Source of the DNA: Pseudescherichia sp031998825 | GTDB lineage: Bacteria; Pseudomonadota; Gammaproteobacteria; Enterobacterales; Enterobacteriaceae | Direction: 5' to 3' | DNA length: 64,000 nucleotides | NCBI RefSeq assembly: GCF_031998825.1 | Contig: NZ_DAMACX010000014.1 | Location: 1 to 64,000, forward strand | In this document: positions 35,135-44,287 of the stretch, in pieces | Layout: each line of letters opens with the position of its first letter | Position numbering within the stretch: position 1 is the first letter of the stretch | Notes under the pieces: model-generated | What the model saw: only the letters and a program-made list of their open reading frames with translations | The model's database searches: none | Told to the model about the DNA's origin: nothing | Translations under genes and position numbers: made by a program

Positions 35135-36182
35135 ACGCGACGCAGTAAATCAAATCCGCCAGTTTGGCGGCAGGTTCGATCGCTTCCGCAAGCCTGGCGC
35201 AGGCGCGGGCGGCAATCGTCCCCCATCCGGACGCAGCAAGACGCCGCCTAAGCCCGGCTCGCGGAAGAGTAACGTCTTCAATGAGCAGATGCGCTACGCG
35301 TTTAGCGGCGCGCTTCAGGATCTCAAGAGCAAGCCGCTGGCGACCTTCCTGACGGTGATGGTGATTGCTATCTCCCTCACGCTGCCCAGCGTCTGTTACA
35401 TGGTCTATAAGAACGTCAACCAGGCGGCGACCCAGTACTATCCGTCGCCGCAGATCACCGTCTACCTTGATAAGGCGCTGGATGATAACGCCGCGCAGCA
35501 GGTGGTGGGCCAGCTACAGTCGGAGCAGGGGGTAGAGAAGGTCAACTATCTCTCCCGCGAGGATGCCCTTGGTGAGTTCCGTAACTGGTCCGGGTTTGGC
35601 GGCGCACTGGATATGCTCGAAGAGAACCCGCTGCCTGCCGTAGCGGTGGTAGTGCCCAAGCTTGATTTCCAGAGCACCGAGTCGCTGAATACGCTGCGGG
35701 ATCGTATTACCCGTATCAACGGTATCGACGAAGTGCGCATGGACGACAGCTGGTTTGCCCGCCTGACGGCGCTGACCGGGCTGGTCGGCCGTGTGTCGGC
35801 AATGATCGGCGTTCTGATGGTAGCCGCCGTGTTCCTGGTGATCGGCAACAGCGTGCGTTTGAGCATCTTCTCCCGCCGCGACACGATCAACGTGCAGAAG
35901 CTGATTGGCGCGACCGACGGCTTCATTCTGCGCCCGTTCCTCTATGGCGGAGCACTGTTGGGCTTTAGCGGGGCGCTGATGTCGCTGATCCTCTCCGAGG
36001 TGCTGGTGATGCGGCTTTCCGCTGCCGTGACCGACGTAGCGAAGGTGTTTGGTACCCAGTTTAACCTCGACGGTCTGTCGTTTGATGAGTGCCTGTTGCT
36101 GCTGCTGGTCTGCTCGATGATCGGCTGGCTGGCCGCCTGGCTGGCGACGGTACAACATTTACGTCACTTTACGCCTGACTAA
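35127..36182 (+). CDS. ftsX: Cell division protein FtsX
   Basis: 351 residues. A basic cytoplasmic N-terminus is followed by four membrane segments and a large periplasmic loop after the first (about 95-220) that contacts EnvC. Length matches E. coli FtsX (352). Translationally coupled to ftsE. Confidence 0.96.
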   Translation: MNKRDAVNQIRQFGGRFDRFRKPGAGAGGNRPPSGRSKTPPKPGSRKSNVFNEQMRYAFSGALQDLKSKPLATFLTVMVIAISLTLPSVCYMVYKNVNQAATQYYPSPQITVYLDKALDDNAAQQVVGQLQSEQGVEKVNYLSREDALGEFRNWSGFGGALDMLEENPLPAVAVVVPKLDFQSTESLNTLRDRITRINGIDEVRMDDSWFARLTALTGLVGRVSAMIGVLMVAAVFLVIGNSVRLSIFSRRDTINVQKLIGATDGFILRPFLYGGALLGFSGALMSLILSEVLVMRLSAAVTDVAKVFGTQFNLDGLSFDECLLLLLVCSMIGWLAAWLATVQHLRHFTPD

Positions 36183-36198
36183 GCGATTTTTTGATATA

Positions 36199-36234
36199 CT
36201 CTTTCCCTGCACTTGATGTCTTGCAGGGAAAGAG
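36199..36234 (+). terminator. Strong hairpin after ftsX, possible terminator
   Basis: A perfect 13-bp stem (CTCTTTCCCTGCA 36199-36211 with 36222-36234) and 10-base loop begins 17 bases after the ftsX stop. No T-run follows, so it may act as an mRNA-stabilising or attenuating hairpin rather than a classical terminator. Confidence 0.5.
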
Positions 36235-36296
36235 TCCCTGTTATCTCTTCTCCCCTGCGTCTGTTTTTATCAATGAAGTGTCACAATTTGTGCGTA

Positions 36297-36359
36297 ATCT
36301 ATTCACAAGATGGCATTGAACTTGTGGATAAAATCACTGTCTGATAAAAATGTGGATGA
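36297..36359. promoter_or_regulatory. rpoH promoter region with DnaA-box-like sites
   Basis: TGTGGATAA at 36323-36331 is a perfect reverse DnaA box. TGTGGATGA (36351-36359) and CTATTCACA (36298-36306) each differ at one position. E. coli rpoH has several promoters, two repressed by DnaA at this location, and this arrangement fits. The individual -10/-35 elements I could not assign with confidence. Confidence 0.6.
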
Positions 36360-36459
36360 TATTCTCGTTGCTCACAATCACTGGCATGTTTGTTGCCTGT
36401 TCCTGAAAAGAGAGAAGGGACAAACCGCCGCCAGTAAGAAGTCTATTGAGAGGATTTGA

Positions 36460-37314
36460 ATGACCAAAGAAATGCAAACTTTAGCTTTAGCCCCTGTTGG
36501 TAACCTGGAGTCTTACATCCGGGCCGCTAACGCTTGGCCGATGTTAACGGCTGATGAAGAGCGGGCGCTGGCTGAAAAGCTGCATTACCAGGGCGATCTG
36601 GAAGCAGCTAAAACGCTGATCCTGTCTCACCTGCGCTTTGTTGTTCATATTGCTCGTAACTACTCGGGCTATGGCCTGCCGCAGGCGGACCTGATCCAGG
36701 AAGGTAACATCGGTCTGATGAAGGCCGTGCGCCGCTTCAATCCAGAAGTGGGCGTGCGTCTGGTCTCGTTCGCGGTGCACTGGATCAAAGCCGAAATCCA
36801 TGAATACGTGCTGCGTAACTGGCGTATCGTGAAGGTCGCCACCACGAAAGCGCAGCGTAAACTGTTCTTTAACCTGCGTAAAACCAAGCAGCGTCTGGGC
36901 TGGTTCAACCAGGACGAAGTCGAAATGGTGGCACGCGAGCTGGGCGTCTCCAGTAAAGACGTGCGCGAGATGGAGTCTCGTATGGCGGCGCAGGACATGA
37001 CCTTCGATATGTCCTCCGACGACGAGTCCGATAGCCAGCCGATGGCACCGGTGCTCTATCTGCAGGATAAGTCGTCTAACTTTGCCGACGGCATTGAAGA
37101 CGATAACTGGGAAGAGCAGGCGGCAAACCGCCTAACCGATGCGATGCAGGGTCTTGACGAGCGTAGCCAGGCGATCATTCGCGCCCGCTGGCTGGACGAA
37201 GACAACAAGTCCACGCTGCAGGAGCTGGCTGACCAGTACGGCGTCTCTGCCGAACGCGTGCGTCAGCTGGAAAAGAACGCGATGAAAAAACTGCGCGCGG
37301 CAATCGAAGCGTAA
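36460..37314 (+). CDS. rpoH: RNA polymerase heat-shock sigma factor RpoH (sigma32)
   Basis: 284 residues, same as E. coli. Region 2 has DLIQEGNIGLMKAVRRF and FAVHWIKAEIHEY. The RpoH-specific box QRKLFFNLRKTKQRLG and the region 4 helix-turn-helix (LQELADQYGVSAERVRQLEKNAMKKL) are present. Directs transcription of chaperone and protease genes. In E. coli the 5' coding mRNA folds as a thermosensor; I did not fold this one. AGAGGA lies upstream of ATG 36460. Confidence 0.97.
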   Translation: MTKEMQTLALAPVGNLESYIRAANAWPMLTADEERALAEKLHYQGDLEAAKTLILSHLRFVVHIARNYSGYGLPQADLIQEGNIGLMKAVRRFNPEVGVRLVSFAVHWIKAEIHEYVLRNWRIVKVATTKAQRKLFFNLRKTKQRLGWFNQDEVEMVARELGVSSKDVREMESRMAAQDMTFDMSSDDESDSQPMAPVLYLQDKSSNFADGIEDDNWEEQAANRLTDAMQGLDERSQAIIRARWLDEDNKSTLQELADQYGVSAERVRQLEKNAMKKLRAAIEA

Positions 37315-37334
37315 CCTCCGCGAAGTCACCTGCT

Positions 37335-37371
37335 AAACCCCTGGATGAGAGTCCGGGGGTTTTGTTTTTTT
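37335..37371 (+). terminator. rho-independent terminator of rpoH
   Basis: Stem AAACCCCTGG (37335-37344) pairs with CCGGGGGTTT (37353-37362) with one wobble-type mismatch, followed by a T-rich tract to 37371. Confidence 0.88.
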
Positions 37372-37451
37372 AGCGTCCGCTCTGGCGAATTTTTAGCCCC
37401 TGGCAAACACTTACAGATGCGCTACGCATGGGTATTTCTCAGGGGGACAGG

Positions 37452-38717
37452 GTGAAAAATAACGAACTAAACAAACGCCGCTTGCAGGCGACGCCGCGCG
37501 GCATCGGCGTCATGTGTAACTTCTTCGCCGACAGAGCGGAGAACGCCACGCTGTGGGATATAGAGGGCAACGAGGTGATCGACTTCGCCGCCGGGATCGC
37601 GGTGCTGAATACCGGTCATCGCCACCCGAAGGTTGTGGCGGCGGTGGAGAAACAGCTCCACGCTTTTACCCATACGGCCTATCAGGTGGTGCCCTACGAG
37701 AGCTACGTGACGCTGGCGGAGAAGATCAACGCCCGCGTACCGATCGAGGGGCCAGCAAAAACTGCCTTCTTCTCTACCGGTGCGGAAGCGGTAGAGAACG
37801 CCATTAAAATCGCCCGCGCCTATACCAAACGCCCTGGCGTCATCGCCTTCGGCGGTGGCTTTCATGGCCGCACCTCGATGACGATGGCTCTCACCGGTAA
37901 AGTCGCCCCCTACAAAATTGGCTTTGGCCCTTTCCCCGGTTCGATCTTTCATGCTCAGTATCCGAATGCGGTACATGACGTCTCAACCCAGGATGCGCTG
38001 AAGAGCCTGGAGCGCATCTTTAAAGCCGATATCGCCCCGGACCAGGTGGCGGCTATCCTGCTGGAGCCAGTGCAGGGGGAGGGCGGCTTTGTCATCGCGC
38101 CCGACGACTTTATGCAGGGCGTGCGTAAGCTCTGCGACCAGCACGGCATTCTGCTCATCGCTGATGAGGTTCAGAGCGGCTATGCCCGCACCGGCAAACT
38201 CTTTGCGATGGAGCACTACAGCGTCAAGCCGGATCTGATCACCATGGCGAAAAGTCTCGCGGGCGGCCTGCCCCTGTCGGCGGTCTCCGGTCGTGCCGAG
38301 GTGATGGATGCCCCCGCGCCGGGTGGCTTGGGCGGTACCTACGCCGGTAACCCGCTGGCGATCGCCTCCGCGCTGGCGGTGCTGGAGGTCATTGAAGAAG
38401 AGCAGCTTTGCGAGCGCTCCCGCATGCTGGGGGAAACGCTGGTGGCGGAGCTGAACAAGGCGAAGGCCGCCTGCCCGTATATTGCCGACGTGCGTGCCCT
38501 GGGTTCGATGGTCGCCGTGGAGTTTAGCGATCCGCAGAGCGGTGAGCCGTCGCCAGCCTTTACCCAGAAGGTGCAGGCCCACGCGCTGGAGGCGGGCCTG
38601 CTGCTGCTCAGCTGCGGCGTCTACGGCAACGTCATTCGCTTCCTCTATCCGCTTACCATTCCCGACGCGCAGTTCCGCCGTGCGCTGGATATCCTCTCCC
38701 GCTCGCTGGCGCAGTAA
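37452..38717 (+). CDS. 4-aminobutyrate-type class III aminotransferase (PuuE/GabT-like)
   Basis: 421 residues from GTG 37452, with AGGGGGA 4 bases upstream. That gives exactly the length of E. coli PuuE, which it resembles throughout (RRLQATPRGIGVMCNFFADRAENATL near the start). PLP Lys lies in TMAKSLAGGLP, with STGAEAVENAIKIARA and LLIADEVQSGYARTG before it. Probably transfers the amino group of GABA or a related omega-amino acid to 2-oxoglutarate. No puu genes surround it; the next gene is livJ. A longer in-frame ATG at 37428 lacks an SD. Confidence 0.85.
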   Translation: MKNNELNKRRLQATPRGIGVMCNFFADRAENATLWDIEGNEVIDFAAGIAVLNTGHRHPKVVAAVEKQLHAFTHTAYQVVPYESYVTLAEKINARVPIEGPAKTAFFSTGAEAVENAIKIARAYTKRPGVIAFGGGFHGRTSMTMALTGKVAPYKIGFGPFPGSIFHAQYPNAVHDVSTQDALKSLERIFKADIAPDQVAAILLEPVQGEGGFVIAPDDFMQGVRKLCDQHGILLIADEVQSGYARTGKLFAMEHYSVKPDLITMAKSLAGGLPLSAVSGRAEVMDAPAPGGLGGTYAGNPLAIASALAVLEVIEEEQLCERSRMLGETLVAELNKAKAACPYIADVRALGSMVAVEFSDPQSGEPSPAFTQKVQAHALEAGLLLLSCGVYGNVIRFLYPLTIPDAQFRRALDILSRSLAQ

Positions 38718-38721
38718 TCCC

Positions 38722-38754
38722 CCGCCCGGTGGCATACGACTGCCGGGCATACGC
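38722..38754. repeat. REP-like single unit
   Basis: CGCCCGGTGGCATACGACTG followed by a CCGGGCATACGC tail; one imperfect unit of the interspersed family, between the transaminase and livJ. Confidence 0.7.
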
Positions 38755-38913
38755 TATTAACATTTCAAAATATCTATTCCCAAAAGATAAAAATGGGGTA
38801 TGTTTTAGCAGAGTGTGCTGAAAAGGCGCGCACAGCAGACGCATATATGAAATAAAGCGCCATAAAACAACATCACAAAAAACGTTACAACCAGAACAAT
38901 GGGGAATCTCAGG

Positions 38914-40014
38914 ATGAAAATGAAGGGTAAAGCGTTACTGGCAGGATGTATTGCGTTGGCATTCAGCACCATGGCACAGGCAGACATTAAAGTGGCCGTG
39001 GTGGGCGCGATGTCCGGTCCGGTTGCGCAGTACGGCGATCAGGAGTTTACCGGCGCGGAACAAGCCGTTGCAGACATTAATGCGAAAGGCGGGATCAAAG
39101 GCGAAAAACTGCAAATTGTAAAATACGATGACGCCTGTGACCCGAAACAGGCCGTTGCGGTGGCGAACAAAGTGATTAACGATGGCATCAAATATGTTAT
39201 CGGTCACCTCTGCTCCTCCTCCACGCAGCCGGCTTCTGATATCTATGAAGACGAAGGCATTTTGATGATCACCCCGGCGGCAACCGCTCCGGAGCTGACC
39301 GCGCGTGGTTATAAACTGGTGCTGCGCACCACCGGTCTCGACTCCGATCAGGGCCCGACCGCCGCGAAATACATTCTGGAAAAGGTGAAACCGCAGCGTA
39401 TCGCCATCGTTCACGATAAACAGCAGTATGGTGAGGGCCTGGCCCGCGCCGTGCAGGATAACCTGAAGAAAGGCAACGCCAACGTGGTGTTCTTTGACGG
39501 TATCACCGCCGGTGAGAAAGACTTCTCCACGCTGGTGGCGCGTCTGAAGAAAGAGAACATCGACTTCGTCTACTACGGCGGCTACCACCCGGAGATGGGC
39601 CAGATCCTGCGTCAGGCCCGTGCTGCCGGCCTGAAAACCCAGTTTATGGGCCCAGAAGGGGTAGCGAACGTATCGCTCTCTAACATCGCTGGCGAATCCG
39701 CTGAAGGCATGCTGGTGACCAAGCCGAAGAACTACGATCAGGTTCCGGCTAACAAACCGATTGTGGATGCGATCAAGGCGAAGAAACAGGATCCGAGCGG
39801 CGCGTTCGTGTGGACCACCTATGCCGCGCTGCAATCGCTGCAGGCTGGCCTGAATCAGTCCGACGAACCGGCGGAAATCGCCACCTGGCTGAAAGCCAAC
39901 TCCGTGGAAACCGTAATGGGTCCGCTGACATGGGATGAGAAGGGCGACCTGAAAGGCTTCGAGTTCGGCGTGTTTACCTGGCATGCGAACGGCACCGCCA
40001 CGGATGCCAAATAG
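38914..40014 (+). CDS. livJ: Leu/Ile/Val-binding protein LivJ
   Basis: 366 residues from ATG 38914 (MKMKGKALLAGC), one short of E. coli LivJ. Sec signal ends at MAQA. The mature protein begins DIKVAVVGAMSGPVAQYGDQ. Periplasmic binding protein that delivers branched-chain amino acids to LivHMGF. About 70% similar by eye to LivK downstream, the classic paralogue pair. In E. coli it is under Lrp control; the AT-rich 38755-38913 would hold that promoter. Confidence 0.96.
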   Translation: MKMKGKALLAGCIALAFSTMAQADIKVAVVGAMSGPVAQYGDQEFTGAEQAVADINAKGGIKGEKLQIVKYDDACDPKQAVAVANKVINDGIKYVIGHLCSSSTQPASDIYEDEGILMITPAATAPELTARGYKLVLRTTGLDSDQGPTAAKYILEKVKPQRIAIVHDKQQYGEGLARAVQDNLKKGNANVVFFDGITAGEKDFSTLVARLKKENIDFVYYGGYHPEMGQILRQARAAGLKTQFMGPEGVANVSLSNIAGESAEGMLVTKPKNYDQVPANKPIVDAIKAKKQDPSGAFVWTTYAALQSLQAGLNQSDEPAEIATWLKANSVETVMGPLTWDEKGDLKGFEFGVFTWHANGTATDAK

Positions 40015-40023
40015 TTGATGTAT

Positions 40024-40110
40024 ACGCCGGGCGGCGGCTAACGCCTTGCCCGGCCTACGTCACTTAAACCATGTAGGCCCGGTAAGCGCAAGCGCCACCG
40101 GGCTTTTTTA
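40024..40110. repeat. REP-like repeat pair after livJ
   Basis: Two inverted units (CGCCGGGCGGCGGC ... GCCCGGCCTACG and ATGTAGGCCCGGTAAGCGC ... GCCACCGGGC), ending with a T-run that could terminate livJ transcripts. Confidence 0.85.
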
Positions 40111-40116
40111 TGGCTG

Positions 40117-40503
40117 CTACAGCCGCTTTTCCCAGCCGTCCTGCTGCGGGCGAAAGCCCAGCGCCTGGGTAAAGGCTGCCATGATGCTGCGGTCCTCGAC
40201 GCCGACGTCTGCTATCCACCAGCGGGTCACCTGCGGATTGCGCGCCATCGCCTCTTCAATCAGGTACTGCCCCACGCCACGACGGCGCGTTACGTCCCGT
40301 ACGCGCAGAGAATCCAGCGCCCCCTCGCTGCCGCTAAGGGTCACGCGCACTGCCGCCAGCAGTCGCTCATTAAAGCGGGCGGCGTAGATCTGGTGCGTAT
40401 CGTCAACGTTTAACGACGATGCGGAGTACTCCGGCCAAATTTTAGCTAAATCAATGCGATCCTGGTCGCTAAACGTGTCTAAACGGATAATAGTCAGTTT
40501 CAT
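40117..40503 (-). CDS. panM: PanD maturation factor PanM (GNAT fold)
   Basis: 128 residues (E. coli 127). GNAT-type acetyl-CoA loop RRRGVGQYLIEEA. PanM triggers self-cleavage of PanD (aspartate decarboxylase) and couples it to CoA levels. Located between livJ and livK as in E. coli. Confidence 0.95.
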   Translation of the reverse strand: MKLTIIRLDTFSDQDRIDLAKIWPEYSASSLNVDDTHQIYAARFNERLLAAVRVTLSGSEGALDSLRVRDVTRRRGVGQYLIEEAMARNPQVTRWWIADVGVEDRSIMAAFTQALGFRPQQDGWEKRL

Positions 40504-40931
40504 TCACTGCGGGTCCAAATCTCAAAAGATGGCAGCAGTGTACTCAATTTCATTAGCCAGACGCTTTCACTTTTTAATCACGTGGATCAGGTGAATACTT
40601 TTAGCGCAGCCGCTGAAGCAGTTTTAAACATCAGGGATCGAAAAACAGGCAGTTTTTTTATCTAATGAGTAGTGATTTATTCCGCTCTTTGTCCCATTAT
40701 TTTATGCTGATGGGCGCGCTTTTTTTTGTTTATCTCTGCATAAATACAGAATATTATCTCTGCTTAATAGCCTGAAAAATAGAGTATTTACTCAGGTTTT
40801 ACGGTAAAAACTGCGCTAAACCATTAAGCATGCTGGTAAAAATAGCGTTGTTTAATAAAAGTACAGAATGCTTTTTAACCATAATAAAACAAAATATATA
40901 CACATCACGACGGTAATGGGGATTTCAGGTT
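40504..40931. other. AT-rich intergenic region, panM-livK
   Basis: 428 bases without a convincing gene. It should hold the panM promoter on the left and the livK promoter and leader on the right. The palindrome TTTTACGGTAAAA (40797-40809) and several AT-rich tracts suit Lrp binding, which governs livK in E. coli. Two short stem-plus-T-run segments (40641-40660 and near 40710-40730) are possible attenuator elements. Confidence 0.5.
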
Positions 40932-42041
40932 ATGAGAAGGAACGCGAAGACGTTGATCGCGGGCGCGATTGCACTGGCGGTGTCATATAGCGCGTCGGCT
41001 GCCGATATTAAAGTTGCCGTAGTGGGTGCAATGTCCGGGCCGGTCGCTCAGTGGGGAGACATGGAGTTCAACGGTGCACGCCAGGCTATCAAAGATATCA
41101 ACGCCAAAGGCGGCATTAAGGGCGACAAGCTGGTTGCCGTGGAGTATGACGACGCCTGCGATCCAAAACAGGCCGTGGCGGTAGCGAATAAAATCGTTAA
41201 TGACGGTATTCAATATGTGATCGGCCACCTCTGCTCATCATCAACCCAGCCCGCGTCGGATATTTATGAAGACGAAGGCATTCTGATGATCTCTCCAGGC
41301 GCAACTAACCCGGAGCTGACCGCACGCGGCTACAAAACCATTATGCGCACCGCCGGGCTGGACTCGTCGCAGGGGCCAACCGCAGCGAAATACATTCTTG
41401 AGAAGGTGAAACCGCAGCGTATCGCCATCATTCATGACAAACAGCAGTACGGCGAAGGTCTGGCCCGCTCCGTGCAGGATGGCCTGAAAAAGGGCAACGC
41501 GAACGTTGTCTTCTTCGACGGTATCACCGCTGGTGAGAAAGACTTCTCGGCGCTGATCTCCCGACTGCAGAAAGAGAATATCGACTTCGTCTACTACGGC
41601 GGCTACTACCCGGAGATGGGGCAGATGCTGCGCCAGGCGCGAGCCAACGGCCTGAAGACCCAGTTTATGGGGCCGGAAGGGGTAGGCAATGCGTCACTCT
41701 CCAATATCGCGGGTAGTGCAGGCGAGGGGATGCTGGTCACGATGCCAAAACGCTATGACCAGGATCCGGCTAACGGCGCTATCGTAGAGGCGCTTAAGGC
41801 GGAAAAGAAAGATCCTTTAGGCCCTTACGTCTGGATCACCTACGCCGCTGTGCAGTCGCTGGCGACGGCGCTTGAGCGGTCCGGCAGCGCCGATCCGCTG
41901 GCACTCGCCACAGATTTAAAATCTCACGGGGCAAATACCGTGATTGGGCCGCTGAACTGGGATGAAAAAGGCGATCTGAAGGGATTTGAGTTCGGTGTCT
42001 TTGAATGGCATGCCGATGGTTCGTCTTCGGTAGCTAAGTAA
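40932..42041 (+). CDS. livK: Leucine-specific binding protein LivK
   Basis: 369 residues, same length as E. coli LivK. Signal peptide ends SASA; mature start ADIKVAVVGAMSGPVAQWGDME. The WGDMEFNGARQAIKDINAKGG stretch distinguishes it from LivJ. First gene of the livKHMGF operon. Confidence 0.96.
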   Translation: MRRNAKTLIAGAIALAVSYSASAADIKVAVVGAMSGPVAQWGDMEFNGARQAIKDINAKGGIKGDKLVAVEYDDACDPKQAVAVANKIVNDGIQYVIGHLCSSSTQPASDIYEDEGILMISPGATNPELTARGYKTIMRTAGLDSSQGPTAAKYILEKVKPQRIAIIHDKQQYGEGLARSVQDGLKKGNANVVFFDGITAGEKDFSALISRLQKENIDFVYYGGYYPEMGQMLRQARANGLKTQFMGPEGVGNASLSNIAGSAGEGMLVTMPKRYDQDPANGAIVEALKAEKKDPLGPYVWITYAAVQSLATALERSGSADPLALATDLKSHGANTVIGPLNWDEKGDLKGFEFGVFEWHADGSSSVAK

Positions 42042-42086
42042 ATCTCAATCGCCCGCTCAGCCGGGCGAGTTTAGAAAGGTTACGTT

Positions 42087-43013
42087 ATGTCCGAGCAGTT
42101 TCTCTACTTCCTGCAGCAGATGTTTAACGGCGTGACGCTGGGAAGCACCTATGCGCTCATCGCCATCGGTTACACCATGGTCTACGGCATTATCGGCATG
42201 ATCAACTTCGCCCACGGCGAGGTCTACATGATCGGCAGCTATGTCTCCTTTATGATTATTGCCGCCCTGATGATGATGGGCATCGACAGCAGCTGGCTGC
42301 TGGTCGCTGCCGGATTCGTTGGCGCGATTGTTATCGCCAGCGCCTACGGCTGGAGTATCGAACGGGTGGCCTATCGCCCGGTGCGTAAATCCAAGCGCCT
42401 GATCGCGCTGATCTCCGCCATCGGGATGTCCATCTTCCTGCAAAACTACGTCAGCCTGACCGAAGGCTCGCGTGACGTGGCTCTGCCGAGTCTCTTCAAC
42501 GGCCAGTGGACTATCGGCAGCAGCGAGAATTTCGCCGCCTCGATCACCACCATGCAGCTGGTGATCTGGATTGTCACCTTCGTTGCCATGCTGGCGCTGA
42601 CTCTGTTCATCCGCTACTCCCGCATGGGCCGCGCCTGCCGCGCCTGCGCGGAAGATCTGAAGATGGCCAGCCTGCTGGGGATCAACACCGACCGCGTCAT
42701 TGCGCTCACCTTTGTGATTGGTGCGGCGATGGCCGCCGTGGCGGGCGTTCTGCTCGGCCAGTTCTACGGCGTAATCAACCCCTACATCGGCTTTATGGCG
42801 GGGATGAAGGCCTTTACCGCCGCGGTGCTGGGCGGGATCGGCAGTATTCCCGGCGCGATGATTGGCGGCCTGATCCTCGGCGTGGCCGAATCGCTCTCCT
42901 CCGCGTATCTGAGTACCGAATATAAAGATGTGGTGTCGTTTGCGCTGCTGATCCTGGTGCTGTTGGTGATGCCAACCGGTATCCTGGGCCGCCCGGAGGT
43001 TGAAAAAGTATGA
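42087..43013 (+). CDS. livH: Branched-chain amino acid ABC permease LivH
   Basis: 308 residues, about eight membrane segments, with the family motif GRACRACAEDLKMASLLGIN at the ATPase contact loop. AAAGG SD precedes ATG 42087. Overlaps livM by 4 bases (ATGA). Confidence 0.96.
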   Translation: MSEQFLYFLQQMFNGVTLGSTYALIAIGYTMVYGIIGMINFAHGEVYMIGSYVSFMIIAALMMMGIDSSWLLVAAGFVGAIVIASAYGWSIERVAYRPVRKSKRLIALISAIGMSIFLQNYVSLTEGSRDVALPSLFNGQWTIGSSENFAASITTMQLVIWIVTFVAMLALTLFIRYSRMGRACRACAEDLKMASLLGINTDRVIALTFVIGAAMAAVAGVLLGQFYGVINPYIGFMAGMKAFTAAVLGGIGSIPGAMIGGLILGVAESLSSAYLSTEYKDVVSFALLILVLLVMPTGILGRPEVEKV

Positions 43014-44287
43014 AACCGATGCATTTTGCGATGGCGCTGCTCTCCGCTGCGCTCTTCTTTGTGCTGGCCGGCGTCTTTATGGGCGTCCAGCTCAGCCTCG
43101 ACGGCACCAGGCTGGTGGTCGGCAGCGCGGCAGATATCCGCTGGCAGTGGGTCTTAATCGGCACCGCGGTAGTCTTTCTCTTCCAGCTCCTGCGTCCCAT
43201 GATGCAGAAAGGGCTGAAGAACGTCTCCGGGCCGAAGTTCATCCTGCCCGCCATTGACGGTTCGACGGTCAAACAGAAGCTGTTCCTCGTGGCTCTGCTG
43301 GTCGCCGCCGTGGCGTGGCCGTTTGTGGTTTCCCGCGGCACGGTGGATATTGCCACCCTGACCATGATCTACATTATCCTCGGTCTCGGGCTGAACGTGG
43401 TGGTGGGTCTGTCCGGCCTGCTGGTGCTGGGCTACGGCGGTTTCTACGCCATCGGTGCCTACACCTTTGCGCTGCTGAACCACTACTACGGTCTTGGCTT
43501 CTGGACCTGCCTGCCGCTGGCGGGGCTGGTCTCGGCCGCGGCGGGATTCCTGCTGGGCTTCCCGGTGCTGCGCCTGCGCGGTGACTATCTGGCGATCGTG
43601 ACCCTCGGCTTCGGTGAGATCGTGCGTATTCTGCTGCTCAACAACACCGAGGTGACCGGCGGCCCGAACGGCATTAGCCAGATCCCGAAACCCACGCTGT
43701 TTGGCCTTGAGTTTAGCCGTACCGCCCGCGAAGGCGGCTGGGATACCTTCAGCAACTTCTTCGGCGTGAAATACGATCCCAGCGACCGCGTGGTCTTCCT
43801 CTACCTGGTGGCGCTGCTGCTGGTAGTATTTACCCTGTTCGTGATTAACCGCCTGCTGCGCATGCCGCTGGGCCGCGCGTGGGAAGCGCTGCGTGAGGAT
43901 GAGATCGCCTGCCGCTCGCTGGGCCTCAATCCGACCCGCATCAAGCTGACCGCCTTTACCATCAGCGCCGGGTTTGCGGGCTTTGCCGGTACGCTGTTTG
44001 CCGCTCGTCAGGGCTTCGTTAGCCCGGAATCCTTTACCTTTGCCGAGTCCGCCTTTGTACTGGCGATTGTGGTACTGGGTGGGATGGGCTCGCAGTTCGC
44101 GGTTATTCTCGCGGCGATCCTGCTGGTGGTCTCCCGTGAGCTGATGCGTGATTTCAATGAGTACAGCATGTTAATGCTGGGTGGTTTGATGGTACTGATG
44201 ATGATTTGGCGTCCTGAAGGCTTGCTGCCGATGACCCGTCCGCAGTTGAAACTGAAAAACGGGCAAGTGAAAGGAGAGCAGGCATGA
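43010..44287 (+). CDS. livM: Branched-chain amino acid ABC permease LivM
   Basis: 425 residues (E. coli LivM 425). N-terminal extra hydrophobic region, then permease core with GRAWEALREDEIACRSLGLN coupling motif. Overlaps livG by 4 bases, so translation is coupled through the operon. Confidence 0.96.
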   Translation: MKPMHFAMALLSAALFFVLAGVFMGVQLSLDGTRLVVGSAADIRWQWVLIGTAVVFLFQLLRPMMQKGLKNVSGPKFILPAIDGSTVKQKLFLVALLVAAVAWPFVVSRGTVDIATLTMIYIILGLGLNVVVGLSGLLVLGYGGFYAIGAYTFALLNHYYGLGFWTCLPLAGLVSAAAGFLLGFPVLRLRGDYLAIVTLGFGEIVRILLLNNTEVTGGPNGISQIPKPTLFGLEFSRTAREGGWDTFSNFFGVKYDPSDRVVFLYLVALLLVVFTLFVINRLLRMPLGRAWEALREDEIACRSLGLNPTRIKLTAFTISAGFAGFAGTLFAARQGFVSPESFTFAESAFVLAIVVLGGMGSQFAVILAAILLVVSRELMRDFNEYSMLMLGGLMVLMMIWRPEGLLPMTRPQLKLKNGQVKGEQA

